The notes under the pieces were generated by a model. It saw nothing but the letters and a program-made list of their open reading frames with translations. It was not told where the DNA came from and did not search any database. This document shows, piece by piece, positions 39,887 to 50,349 of a DNA stretch of 64,000 nucleotides. Source of the stretch: an uncultured Luminiphilus sp. (GTDB taxonomy: Bacteria > Pseudomonadota > Gammaproteobacteria > Pseudomonadales > Halieaceae); contig CALSVI010000012.1 of the NCBI GenBank assembly GCA_943840615.1, positions 1-64,000 on the forward strand, written 5' to 3'. Position 1 is the first letter of the stretch. Each line of letters starts with the position of its first letter. The translations under genes were made by a program, and so were the position numbers.

Positions 39887-41275
39887 TCAGGACGCCGCCA
39901 CCATCACCGGGCGCTTACCGTCCTTGCCATAGAGATTGACCTGCAAGCTCGAAATCGCGTGGACTAAAATAATAGGCTCGATTTTCTGCTTACCCGTCCA
40001 GTGAATATTCGGGAAACGTTCCAGAATGCGCTCATAGGCCATCTTGAGCTGCAGCTGCGCAACCCGATTGCCCAGACAACGATGCACGCCATGACCGAAA
40101 GCCAGGTGCTTGTCGACGTTGTCGCGCATCATGTCGAACTGGTCGGGGTTGGGGAACACGGATGGGTCCCGGTTCGCCGCGCCGTACCACATGACCACTT
40201 TTTCATCTTTGGCGATGCGCTGTCCCGCGACTTCAGTGTCTTCCATCGCAGTGCGCCGCATATGCATCACGGGTGACACCATGCGCAGTGCCTCGTGGGA
40301 CATCCGTTCGATCAGTGAGGGGTCATCGAGCACCATCTGCCGCTGTTCCGGAAACTCAGTTAGCAGGCGAATCGTGCCCGATAGCGAGTTGCGGGTCGTA
40401 TCGTTGCCCGCGAAAATAATAAGCAGCCAGGATCCATCCAGATAACTCTGCGAGAGCGGCTTCTCGCCCAGGGTCGCATTGGCGATCGTGGTCAGCAAAT
40501 CTTCACGCGGGTTTTGAATCCGATCTGCCATAACGCGTTCGCCATAGCTGAACATGTCATGCAGTATTTTCTCGAACTTGAACGGGAAGGACGGCTCTGC
40601 GAGCAGCATCCGAATCGGGTGCGTGATGAACTGGGGTGCAAGCTCAAGATAGTGCATCCACTTAATGATATCGGCGCGATCTTCCTCGTCGACCCCGAGC
40701 ATCTCGCATAAGGTAAACATCGGCAGTTCAATAGAAAACAGCTTGGCAAAGTCCACCACGGGCCCTTGCCGCTCCATATTATCCAGCAGTTCGTCGATCT
40801 TGCGACCGATTCGCTCCTTCAAAGTCTCAATATAGGTCGGAAAAAAGAACGCCGCCTGCTGGGTGCGTAAATCGCGGTGTAAATCGGCGTCAAGATTAAT
40901 CAGGGAGTTATACGCCGCATACATCAGCCGTTCCGCCCTGCCTTTATCGTTACGCAAGACGCTCATATTGATGCTGCCGCGCTGCGAAGAAAAGATTTGC
41001 GGATTGAGCTCGACCTGCTTGACGTCGTCGTAGCGCACCACGGACCAAAACCCGGATGAGGGTTTTTTGATCTGCGACCACATCACCGGTGCCTCTTCCC
41101 GCATCTGCCGATAGAAGTCGAAGGGCTGTCCACGCGTCCAGGAATGCGTCACCCCCAACTTAAAGCCCGGCAGCCGAGGATAGATCTCCTCAAATGCCGG
41201 GTCGCGAGCGCCTGTGTCCAGCAGAATGTTATCGCTTACCGCGGGGTGATGTTTTGTTGATTGAGCACTGTTCAT
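39887..41275 (-). CDS. cytochrome P450
   Basis: FAGNDTTRN I-helix, FGHGVHRCLGNRVAQLQ heme-binding loop. Confidence 0.95.
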   Translation of the reverse strand: MNSAQSTKHHPAVSDNILLDTGARDPAFEEIYPRLPGFKLGVTHSWTRGQPFDFYRQMREEAPVMWSQIKKPSSGFWSVVRYDDVKQVELNPQIFSSQRGSINMSVLRNDKGRAERLMYAAYNSLINLDADLHRDLRTQQAAFFFPTYIETLKERIGRKIDELLDNMERQGPVVDFAKLFSIELPMFTLCEMLGVDEEDRADIIKWMHYLELAPQFITHPIRMLLAEPSFPFKFEKILHDMFSYGERVMADRIQNPREDLLTTIANATLGEKPLSQSYLDGSWLLIIFAGNDTTRNSLSGTIRLLTEFPEQRQMVLDDPSLIERMSHEALRMVSPVMHMRRTAMEDTEVAGQRIAKDEKVVMWYGAANRDPSVFPNPDQFDMMRDNVDKHLAFGHGVHRCLGNRVAQLQLKMAYERILERFPNIHWTGKQKIEPIILVHAISSLQVNLYGKDGKRPVMVAAS

Positions 41276-41472
41276 GATATTTCCGGATTAATCTGGCTGG
41301 GTTTGTCGCGCCCGAGAGACGCACCCATAAGACGCGTCATGTTAGGGGTATTCGGTCGAAAGTACAGCCTGGATCAGGCCCAGGCCAGCCGATTAGAGGG
41401 GCGCGGGATCGAGCAGACCTGTTTGGCCCCCGGCACCGTATACTCTGGCGCGCCACTCGAGAGGAACACCCC

Positions 41473-42396
41473 TTGCGACACCTAATATTGAGTCTGATCT
41501 GCCTCATCTCGCCTCTCATGGCGCAGGCAGACTATTCACGCACCTACCTAGATAGTCATCCCTTGCAGAGGGCGCAAGTGAATGACCTCGAGATCGCCTA
41601 CCGGATCGTCTCAGAAGGCGAGAACAAGCCCAAAGCGGTCGTCATCATGGGGCTCGGCGGCTCCAACGTCGCATGGGGCGATGACCTCATTTCGGGGTTG
41701 GCCAATGGCGGATATGAAGTGCTCTTGCTGGATAATCGCGACACCGGGGCGTCGACGCGTTTCGACGACTGGGGGCAACCGCTGCTGTGGTGGGAACTCC
41801 TCAAATACCGTTTGGGTTTCTCGGTCAACGCGCCCTATACCCTGAATGATATGGCGGCCGATATCGCGGGACTCATGGAACAAGTTGGCTATGAAGAGGC
41901 GCATATCATTGGCGCCTCGATGGGCGGCATGATTGCCCAGATTGTTGCCGCACAATACCCCGACAAAACCCGGAGCCTCATATCCATCATGTCCACGACC
42001 AATGCGCCGCACCTCCCACCGCCCACTTCAGAGGCAGAAATGAACCTGCGAAACCTCGCGACGGGCGAAGCGGAAGAAGACCGTGAGCAGTCGATTCGTG
42101 ACAGAGGCTTCTATCCAGAATCCATGCAGCGCCACCTGATGGCCATCTTTAAAACCGGTGACCGTTCACGCGATGTCGCTACGATTACAGCACCAACACT
42201 CGTCTTACATGGAGCAGATGATGGCCTGGTCCCTCCTGAACACGGGCGACACACCGCAGAGCTTATTCAGGGGTCGGACTTTCTGTTAATCGACGGTATG
42301 GCACACAATATGCCCGAAGCGATTATTCCGATTTTGGTGACAGAGATGACCAGCCATATGAATCGCGTTGAGGCAGTACCCGTCGCAAGTCGTTAA
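41473..42396 (+). CDS. secreted alpha/beta hydrolase, TTG start
   Basis: Signal peptide; GASMGGMIAQ nucleophile elbow; DDGLVPPEHG; His near C-terminus. Confidence 0.85.
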   Translation: MRHLILSLICLISPLMAQADYSRTYLDSHPLQRAQVNDLEIAYRIVSEGENKPKAVVIMGLGGSNVAWGDDLISGLANGGYEVLLLDNRDTGASTRFDDWGQPLLWWELLKYRLGFSVNAPYTLNDMAADIAGLMEQVGYEEAHIIGASMGGMIAQIVAAQYPDKTRSLISIMSTTNAPHLPPPTSEAEMNLRNLATGEAEEDREQSIRDRGFYPESMQRHLMAIFKTGDRSRDVATITAPTLVLHGADDGLVPPEHGRHTAELIQGSDFLLIDGMAHNMPEAIIPILVTEMTSHMNRVEAVPVASR

Positions 42397-42408
42397 GGGG
42401 CTAAAGCG

Positions 42409-42430
42409 AGTGGCGTCAAAAGACGCCACT
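42409..42430. terminator. hairpin between convergent hydrolase and TonB receptor
   Basis: AGTGGCGTC-AAAA-GACGCCACT 9-bp stem; no U-tract. Confidence 0.5.
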
Positions 42431-42443
42431 GCTCAAGTGCTGA

Positions 42444-44793
42444 TCAGAAATCCAGACGGACACGCACACCAAGGTTACGACCTGGCAGCGGCACCTGATC
42501 TTTCACAAACGACGCATGATTGCGGGCCACCTCATCGGTGAGATTGCGCGCAAATGCGGTGAGGGTGAGGCGTGTCGAATCATTGAACCCGTAGGACCAG
42601 GACGCATCGGCATTCACCAAAGTAAAGCCGTCGGTCGTCGATTCGCCCAATGCGACATTGCTTTGACGCTCCACGTCCTTCACCCGCAATTTGGCTGAGA
42701 AATCATCAAGCGTGTAGCGCGCCGTGAACATGTTTCTCACTGGCACGATACGCGGGACATCTCCTCCCCCCCGGGTGAACTCCGCATTGACCTCATCGCG
42801 GCCCAGCGTTAACTCCAGTTGGCCTCGAGGCAACTCAAAACGGGTGCCGATTTCGATCTCGTAACCGGTGAACTCGGCGTCTTGCTGGCTGTACTCCGAC
42901 AAGATCAAGCCGCCATGATCAACGTGCTCATCGTCATGGTGCGCTTCTTCGTGATCCGCCTCCATGTGTGCCTCATGCTCTTCCTCAAGCTCATCGCGGA
43001 GATAGATGTAATTGTCGACCCGGTTGTAATAGACCGAAGCGGATCCAAACCACCCGTGTAAATCGAAGTTGAACGCCAAATCGATATTGTCGGACCGCTC
43101 CGTATCCAGCGTGATGTCGCCAAGCTCGTAACGGCTGCTGGCCAAATGCTCGCCATTCATGAATAACTCGACGGCCGATGGCGTTTTGCTGACGCTGGCA
43201 AGGCTCAGAGACAGTGAGGCATGCTGGTTCAAATCGCGCCGCAGTGTGGCCGCCGCACTGAACACCTCGTCACTGAATGACGCAGGCTCATACTCCATCT
43301 CGCCTTCATGGGGCTCTTCATGCTCACTCTCACTGCTCACCTTCGTGCTCTTCGTGTTCGCCTTCATGCTCTTCGTCGTGATGCATTTCGGCAGTGAAGC
43401 CATCGCGGTCCACATGATCAAAGCGCAAACCCAGATCCAGCGTGGCAAAGCCCAGATCATCAGAGCTGAAGAATCCCAGCGTGGTCTCGGTGGAATCTAC
43501 CGGCGCCATGAAAGCCTCTTCGCCAATAATAGAGATCTCTTCTTCCGCGTAATTCAGTACGACCCTGCGGATCCGCTCATCAACGCTCAAGTCCAACGCA
43601 ATCGATACTTCGGTCGCCTCATTACTGAAAACAGTGGGGCCCTCCTCGTGATCGTGCCCCTCTTCTTCTTCACCGTCCTCGCCCTCGGCGTGCTGCTCTG
43701 TCAGCTCGTAATCCGTGTTCTTCACGGTAAAATCAATCGCGTTGAGAAACGGCAAAGACGTTTTAAGCGAGCCGCTTAGCGCGATCACTTCGGAGTCTGT
43801 TTTAGAGAAAATCCGCTCGTCATCATGCTCATCGTGATGCGCTTCTTCATGCTCGTCATGGTGGACTTCTCCCTCCTCTTCGGCGAGCTCTCCATCATGC
43901 TCGCCCGCGTGTTCCTCGCCATGCTCTTCGTGCGCGGCCTCGGAATGGAACGGAATTCCATAGGTGCTGCTCAGGTCGCTGTAGGAGAGACCAACAAAGC
44001 CCCAGTCACCGGTGGTTGAGAGTCCGAGCCGGTGAGACGTGGTCGACACATCTGAATTGGCGAGCGTGTCCATCTCGCCGTGACCGGCCTCATGCTCTTC
44101 TTCATGTTCATCAGCATGCTCTTCATGCTCTTCTTCGTGGTGTCCTTCATGCGCATCCAGGACCGCCCCGCCGGGGATCTCATAATTTTCCTGATCGACA
44201 TCCTGATAGCTATAGGTCAGGTTCAGACCACCTAGATTGCCACGCAGCGACAGATCAACGGCTTCGCCCTCATTGACCGACTGCGCTTCGGCACCCAGAG
44301 AACCGCTAAAACCCTCAAGGTCAGTAGTCGGGATACTGTTATCAACCACGTTGACAATGCCGCCCGTCGAGCCATTGGAGTACATCAGAGCCGACGGGCC
44401 TCTCACTATCTCGATCTGCTGAACGTCATTGAGTGTGACATCGACCGCATGGTCGGGACCCAAGGCAGAGACATCGCGCACCACTGTGCCATTGTTCAGA
44501 ACTTTGACCCGGTTACCACTCATACCCCTGATGATGGGCTGACCAACCGCCGCACCAAAATCGGCGTTGGACACGCCCAGCAGGGCATCCACATGCTCAC
44601 CCAGCGACTGTATGCCCCCGTCCGTGACAGCTTTACCATTCAAGACGTGGATAGGTCGTGTTGCTGAGGATTCGTTGACGCCGACAAACGAAGCCGTGAC
44701 AACAATTTCTTCCAATAATGTTTCTTCGCTCCCGATGGCCGACAGCGGACTTACCGCAACGGCCACGAGAGTATGAGCTGCAATGCGTCGCAT
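42444..44793 (-). CDS. TonB-dependent receptor with His/Glu-rich loops (ZnuD-like zinc receptor candidate), interrupted by a frameshift near 43333
   Basis: ETLLEEIVVTA TonB box region, plug, loops HHEEEHEEHADEHEEEHEAGHGE; two ORFs join across the break. Confidence 0.8.
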
Positions 44794-44840
44794 GCTCGCC
44801 TCCTAATAAATAAGGTTTCAGTGAACTTAAGGGTTGGAGT

Positions 44841-45125
44841 TCAGCTGAGAGGCGGTGCGCGAGCCTGAAAAGTCGCTGTGGGAGCAGCGACGAAAGTCGG
44901 AACAACTAAAACCGGGTGCTCGATAACCCGTGACTGGAATGAACTGGTCGGTACTTGGGCAACCGCAGCACTGTGCTCAACCGAGCAGTGATTGCACTCG
45001 CTATGGCTTTGACTCAGATCAGCGCTGACATCATGCTCAATCGCATGCACAGCGTTGCCCGCAGCGAAAAGAATCGCCGCGCAAAGCACCCACCGGGCAT
45101 AACGTTTGTAATCTTTGAGCATCAT
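44841..45125 (-). CDS. small secreted His/Cys protein upstream of the zinc-receptor-like gene
   Basis: Signal peptide WVLCAAILFAAGNAVHA; IEHDVSADLSQSHSECNHCSVEHS. Confidence 0.55.
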   Translation of the reverse strand: MMLKDYKRYARWVLCAAILFAAGNAVHAIEHDVSADLSQSHSECNHCSVEHSAAVAQVPTSSFQSRVIEHPVLVVPTFVAAPTATFQARAPPLS

Positions 45126-45238
45126 ATTGTGAGCAAAAATCGCAGGTCAGTTATTGGCCAAGAGCGAAGGGTAGACTATTCCGTACCGTGGGCTCAAGGC
45201 CGCGTGCCGGCAATATGGCATCGGATTCAGCCAGCGGA

Positions 45239-46402
45239 TCACGCGGTATAGACCTCGCTGAAGACGCGATCGAACACCTCAAGCTCTTCTATCCGCCCCA
45301 TGCTGACGCGGGAATAGGTCTCGTAGCCGTCATAAATACCCCGGATCCTGACATTGCGGGCCGCCATCTCCGCCTTGAACGCATCGGCATTGCGATCGAT
45401 ATTGGCGTACACGAAGCTCGCTTGTGAAGGCAACGGTTCGATCCCGTGGCGGCGGAAGGTGGCGGTGACCATCTCGCGGCCCTGCAGGATCTTGTCGCGC
45501 GAGAAGGCGATAAAGTCCTCATCCAGGTAGCTGTGGTAGGCAGCGTAAAGGCCTACCCCGTTGGGCCAGGCCATCACATGATCTTTGGCTACGCTCACAA
45601 TATCGGGGTGGCCCATACCGTATCCCACCCGCAGACCCGCCATACCAAAAATTTTCGAGAACGTTCGCGTCACGAGGATATTTTCGCCGCTCCTCACCAG
45701 ATCGACCATCGAGGAGTCATCGGGCTTGTCTGTGAGTTCGTTGTAAGCCTCGTCGATCATCACCGGCGCTTTGCGACTGACTTCTCGGCAAAAGCTGCGC
45801 AGCTCGTCACCTTCAATGGCCATGCCCGTCGGATTGTTGGGGTTGCAGAGATAGACGAGGCTCACGGAGTCATCTACCGCCCGCGCCATCGCCTCGAGGT
45901 CAATTGCCATGTCCTGACGCAGAGGCACTCGAAGCACTTCAACGCCCAGCTTTTCGGCATAGTTGAGGTGGTCGGAATAAGTGAGTGAAGGCGCTATTAC
46001 CTTGCCGCGTTTGCCAAAGGCCATCATCGCTGCCTGCAGACCTTCGTTGGATCCTGACGCCAGAAACACCTGCTTGCGATCCAGCTGATGACGCGCCATG
46101 AAGAGCCCCATAAGCGCTTCCTCAATGGCACCGGGATAGTAAGCGGTCTTGGGTAACATTTTCGCCACCTCGGCAAGGGCTTTGGGGCTGGGGCCATAAG
46201 GGTTTTCGTTAAACATCAGGCGTATCTCGCCCGGCGGTATCTCTACTTGTCCGAAGATACTGGGCGTGAACGCCGCGCCTGCGGCACCAAGGAGCATGCC
46301 CTGCAGCACTTTGCGACGATCAATTGCTGGCATCCCTGCCGGTTGGCCGGTCATCAACGCGGTCGCTGATCGTAACTGTTCAGCTGTGAGGTGTTGCGAC
46401 AT
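45239..46402 (-). CDS. PLP-dependent aminotransferase (histidinol-phosphate aminotransferase-like) with Tat signal
   Basis: DRRKVLQGMLLGAAGAAFTPS; RLMFNENPYGPSPKAL, NPNNPTGMAI, TRTFSKIFGMAGLRVGY. Confidence 0.85.
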   Translation of the reverse strand: MSQHLTAEQLRSATALMTGQPAGMPAIDRRKVLQGMLLGAAGAAFTPSIFGQVEIPPGEIRLMFNENPYGPSPKALAEVAKMLPKTAYYPGAIEEALMGLFMARHQLDRKQVFLASGSNEGLQAAMMAFGKRGKVIAPSLTYSDHLNYAEKLGVEVLRVPLRQDMAIDLEAMARAVDDSVSLVYLCNPNNPTGMAIEGDELRSFCREVSRKAPVMIDEAYNELTDKPDDSSMVDLVRSGENILVTRTFSKIFGMAGLRVGYGMGHPDIVSVAKDHVMAWPNGVGLYAAYHSYLDEDFIAFSRDKILQGREMVTATFRRHGIEPLPSQASFVYANIDRNADAFKAEMAARNVRIRGIYDGYETYSRVSMGRIEELEVFDRVFSEVYTA

Positions 46403-46440
46403 TTTCTCCCTCCTATTGGTATTACCCGGTGGCCGGCTGG

Positions 46441-47115
46441 CTATCGGTCGTCTTCTTTTAGGCATGCGTGCAGCGCTTCCAGTACCACCATCTTGCAGAC
46501 CGATCCCTCAGAATGCACGTAAGGCTCTTCACGCAGCACATGCAACCGTGCTCGACCAGATGCCACGAATTGATCGAGCATGGAAGGGAACTCCGTCTCT
46601 TGCCAATACTCCTCGCGCACCGTGCAACACACAACGCCGCCGTGACGCGTCACCCGAATGAGCTCTTTCAGCGCATCGGGCACAACATGCGCCGAGGTAA
46701 AAGTCCCCACGCAGGTGACGCCGTCGTAAGTGCCCGAATCGATCGGCAGCAGCGCGTTCATATTCATTTGCTCGAGGCGACGATAGACCGCCTTTTTAGC
46801 TGCCTCAGCCAACATCGCCTTGGAATAGTCGATACCCTCGACGTGTGCAAACCCCCCCTGAGCCAACGCCACCCCCACCAATCCCGTGCCACAGCCGGCA
46901 TCAAGCACTTTCGCACCATCCGGATCCAGATACTGTTTTAGCCAGTACAGCGTGCGCTCGGGTCCGCTATAGCCCCAGCTTTCCTTCACGTCCTGATCGT
47001 AGTGTACGGCCCAGTCTTCATACAGCGCCATTAACTCGTCGGTCGATCGGGTATTGAGAACCTGTTCGTGGATGGCTGTCTTTTTACCCACTTTTTTCCC
47101 TCTCGCTTCGACCAA
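46441..47115 (-). CDS. class I SAM-dependent methyltransferase
   Basis: VLDAGCGTGLVGVALAQGGF; VEGIDYSKAML. Confidence 0.85.
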   Translation of the reverse strand: MVEARGKKVGKKTAIHEQVLNTRSTDELMALYEDWAVHYDQDVKESWGYSGPERTLYWLKQYLDPDGAKVLDAGCGTGLVGVALAQGGFAHVEGIDYSKAMLAEAAKKAVYRRLEQMNMNALLPIDSGTYDGVTCVGTFTSAHVVPDALKELIRVTRHGGVVCCTVREEYWQETEFPSMLDQFVASGRARLHVLREEPYVHSEGSVCKMVVLEALHACLKEDDR

Positions 47116-47189
47116 CGCCGCTACATCATTGGCGAATTCGCCTTATCATACTCGCCTCGTTAAAAGGGTACTCATTAGGACGTTGTGTC

Positions 47190-48206
47190 ATGCATAACAC
47201 CGTTGCTCAAATCATTGCAGAGAAAGGCTGGTGCGTAGCCGACGGTGCCACGGGCTCCAATTTCTTTGACCGAGGCCTTGAAGCCGGTTACCCCCCCGAT
47301 CTCTGGTGTGTTGAGCGGCCGGAAGAGGTGCTTCGGCTTCACAGCGCCTTTCTAAAGGCCGGTGCTGACATCATTTTGACCAATAGCTTCGGTGCCAACG
47401 CTCCGCGGCTGAAGCTGCACAAGGCAGAGAATCGCGTCGGCGAGCTCAACACCGCCGCCGCCGAGTTGGCGCGTACGGCGACCCAGCAACATTATGACGA
47501 CACGGGCCGACGCACCGTTGTGGCGGGCTCTATCGGGCCCACAGGTGAGCTCTTCGAGCCCATGGGGTCGCTCAATCACGAACAAACCGTTGCTATTTTT
47601 ACCGTGCAAGCTGTTGCGCTGGCCGAGGGTGGTGCCGAGGTGATTTGGATCGAAACCATGTCCTCAACCGAGGAGGTGGCCGCCGCGGCAGAAGCCGGCC
47701 GCGCGACGGGCTTACCCGTTTGCGCCACCCTGACATTTGATACTGCGCGGCGTTCGATGATGGGCATTACGCCAGCAGATTATGCCCAATTCGCCACACA
47801 AATTGGTCTCGATATGGCCGGCTCGAACTGCGGTGTTGGCCCCGCCGAACTGATGGATTCCACCCAAGGGCTGATTGCGACGGGCATCGACATCCCGATC
47901 GTTGCCAAAGGTAACTGCGGCATCCCGCAGTATGTCGATGGCGCGATTCATTTCCACGGTAGCCCCGAACTGATGGCGCAATACGCACTGTTCGCGCGTG
48001 ATGCGGGAGCCACCATTATTGGCGGTTGCTGCGGCACAACGCCTGAGCACATCGCGGCCATGGTGAGGGCCCTCAATACCAGCGCCCCGAGGCGACTGGA
48101 TAGCCAAGCCATGTCTGCAGCGTTGGGAGAGCCTTGGGCGGCTTTGGCGGCGAACGAGCGGAGCACTGACGGCGGAAAAAGACGATCGCGCCGGCGAAAG
48201 CTCTAA
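47190..48206 (+). CDS. homocysteine S-methyltransferase family (BHMT-like)
   Basis: VADGATGSNFFDRGLEAGYPPDLW; GGCCGTTPEHI zinc site. Confidence 0.85.
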   Translation: MHNTVAQIIAEKGWCVADGATGSNFFDRGLEAGYPPDLWCVERPEEVLRLHSAFLKAGADIILTNSFGANAPRLKLHKAENRVGELNTAAAELARTATQQHYDDTGRRTVVAGSIGPTGELFEPMGSLNHEQTVAIFTVQAVALAEGGAEVIWIETMSSTEEVAAAAEAGRATGLPVCATLTFDTARRSMMGITPADYAQFATQIGLDMAGSNCGVGPAELMDSTQGLIATGIDIPIVAKGNCGIPQYVDGAIHFHGSPELMAQYALFARDAGATIIGGCCGTTPEHIAAMVRALNTSAPRRLDSQAMSAALGEPWAALAANERSTDGGKRRSRRRKL

Positions 48207-48253
48207 TATGATACGGGCGATGTAGCAGCCCCTTATCGGCTCCGTGCGCAGGT

Positions 48254-50224
48254 TTAGATTGGCGCACCCTCCTCCCGCAGCAAGGTTTCAAGGGGTTCGA
48301 GGTGTGAGTGATAGTGCTTCCAGAGGTTCAGGGCGTCGCGATAAATAGGCTGTCTGACCTGCTCAGAACTGGCTGTGCGCACCGCGCGATCCTTCTCGTA
48401 GTAGCGCAGACACGCCGCTTCAAAATCCAGCTTGGCATGGGAGAGCAACTGCTTCACCTGAGTATCGAGGTCTTCCACAACGTCCTCGTACTGGACGGTG
48501 AGTAAACCTCTCGGGAAGACACTGTGCCAGTGATCCATCAAACGCAGATAATCAGCGTAGTAACGACCGATATCCTCCAGCGAGTAGGTAAACTCTTGGC
48601 CCCGCGCGAACAACTGCTTGAAGTTGGCGAAACACGCCGCCATGGGATGGCGCCGCGCATCGATAATGGTGGCGTTGGGCAGGATGGTCTTGATCAGTGC
48701 CACGTGCTCCCAATTGTTGGGTAGCTTGTCGATGAACCGCGACTTGCCAGTGCGATAGCCCGCCGCCAAATCAAGGTACTGCTGCCCCATGGCCACACGC
48801 TCTTCAACCCTGAGCTTATTCAGGATATGGGGATAAAGCGGTTCATCAGCACGAGCTCTTCCGGCGACCATCTCACCGATGATTCTGCCGATAAAGGGCA
48901 GTTCAGCCGTGGCCTCGACCTGCGAATGGCTCGCCAATATTTGCTCCAGCAATGTCGAGCCTGCTCTGGGCAAACCGATCACAAAGATCGCCTCATCGGA
49001 AGGGTGCCCGTCACCGTCCCAGAGGTTAGCACCGCACTGCGTAATCAGTCGGTCTACCCTCGCGCTGGTCTTCTCGGCGTCATAACCGCTCATCTGGCGC
49101 TTGATGGCGTTGCCCTCGGCATACGCGGCAAAGGACGGGTCGTAGTCCTCCCTGTCTTCCAATGCCTTGCCCACTGCAAACGCCAGATGGGTCTTGTCTT
49201 CACTGGGTCGCGTCAGCCCGGCGAGCGCTGATTGCATGCTCGCCAGCCGGGCATCGTCAAATCGAAACGTTTTGAGGTTAGCCAGACTCCAGTAGGCCTC
49301 CCCGGCCGAGGGCTCCGCCTCGATGGCGCGCAGATACACCGCGATCGCTTCCTCGCCCTTGCCGCCGTAGCGCAGCGAATGCCCATAACTGGTCAGGATG
49401 CGCTCGTTATCCGGCGCCTGCTCCAGTACTTTGGCGAACTCACCATGCGCCGTATCGAATCGCCCGGCCATGGACAGCGTGGTGGCAAACTGCACCTGAT
49501 GCGCCAAGTTGTTGGGTTGTGCTGTTCTGAGCTGTTCGTTTTCCGCTAGCGCCTCGTCAAAACGCTGATGCCGCGCGAGCGCCGTCACGTAATTAGCCCG
49601 CGCCACATGAAACTCCGGCGCCAGCTCGAGGCAGCGCTCGAGCAGCAATATCGCCTCACCAATGGTGCCTATTGATATACCCACCTCTGCCAACAACCGA
49701 ATGGCGTCAACATCATGGGGGCGCCGTTTGAGGTACTCGCGGCAAATGCCCTCGGCAACGCCGAGTCGACCTTGACCCACCAGCTCAAGGGCTTTGCGCA
49801 GCAATGGGTCGAGCTCCTTGTTGCCCATCGCTTGCCGGTAGGCCTCCGCAGCACCGACATCATCCCCCTCAGCCGCGCGCACTTCATAAAGGTCCCGCCA
49901 TGCTGAGATCATCTTGGGGCTCAAGGTAACAGCTTGCTCCATCGCCCGGCGCGCCTCGCTGAGACGGCCCAGCCCCTTGAGCGCCAGGCCCAATTCTTGG
50001 TGCGCAATCTCCAAGCCAGGGTCCACGCTAAGGGTACGGCGCAGCAATGGCTCGGCCTCGGCGTCATCTCCCGAGCGCCGCAGTGCAAATCCATGCAGCA
50101 TCACCAGGCGGGGGTCATCGGGATCCTGCCGCCGGGCCTCAGCACACAAATCTTTCGCACGCTCCGGGTCCTGATTTCGCAAGGCGTCGCTGGCTTGCGC
50201 GAAAAGTGTCTCGACAGATGACAT
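48254..50224 (-). CDS. TPR-repeat sulfotransferase family protein
   Basis: Tandem TPRs; FVIGLPRAGSTLLEQILASH (5'-PSB-like loop). Confidence 0.85.
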   Translation of the reverse strand: MSSVETLFAQASDALRNQDPERAKDLCAEARRQDPDDPRLVMLHGFALRRSGDDAEAEPLLRRTLSVDPGLEIAHQELGLALKGLGRLSEARRAMEQAVTLSPKMISAWRDLYEVRAAEGDDVGAAEAYRQAMGNKELDPLLRKALELVGQGRLGVAEGICREYLKRRPHDVDAIRLLAEVGISIGTIGEAILLLERCLELAPEFHVARANYVTALARHQRFDEALAENEQLRTAQPNNLAHQVQFATTLSMAGRFDTAHGEFAKVLEQAPDNERILTSYGHSLRYGGKGEEAIAVYLRAIEAEPSAGEAYWSLANLKTFRFDDARLASMQSALAGLTRPSEDKTHLAFAVGKALEDREDYDPSFAAYAEGNAIKRQMSGYDAEKTSARVDRLITQCGANLWDGDGHPSDEAIFVIGLPRAGSTLLEQILASHSQVEATAELPFIGRIIGEMVAGRARADEPLYPHILNKLRVEERVAMGQQYLDLAAGYRTGKSRFIDKLPNNWEHVALIKTILPNATIIDARRHPMAACFANFKQLFARGQEFTYSLEDIGRYYADYLRLMDHWHSVFPRGLLTVQYEDVVEDLDTQVKQLLSHAKLDFEAACLRYYEKDRAVRTASSEQVRQPIYRDALNLWKHYHSHLEPLETLLREEGAPI

Positions 50225-50301
50225 GGTCAGGTCAGTGCACTCGTGTTGCGGGCAGGGTGTGACAAAACATCGTGAGTATGGAGTCCGGACCCCATCAAAG
50301 C

Positions 50302-50326
50302 AAAGGGCGCCCAAGAGGCGCCCTTT
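50302..50326 (-). terminator. hairpin terminator of TonB-dependent receptor
   Basis: AAAGGGCGCC-TCTTG-GGCGCCCTTT on minus strand, directly after receptor stop. Confidence 0.65.
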
Positions 50327-50349
50327 CCATTGTCACCTGAGCTTAACGA

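Noticed and set aside
43780-44200. GAGCAT/CATGCTCTTC-like repeats resembling a repeat array
   Set aside because: Irregular spacing and in-frame His/Glu codons of the TonB receptor; not a CRISPR or VNTR array.
45126-45240. Search for a Zur box upstream of the His/Cys protein and zinc-type receptor
   Set aside because: No sequence resembling GAAATGTTATANTATAACATTTC was seen by eye.
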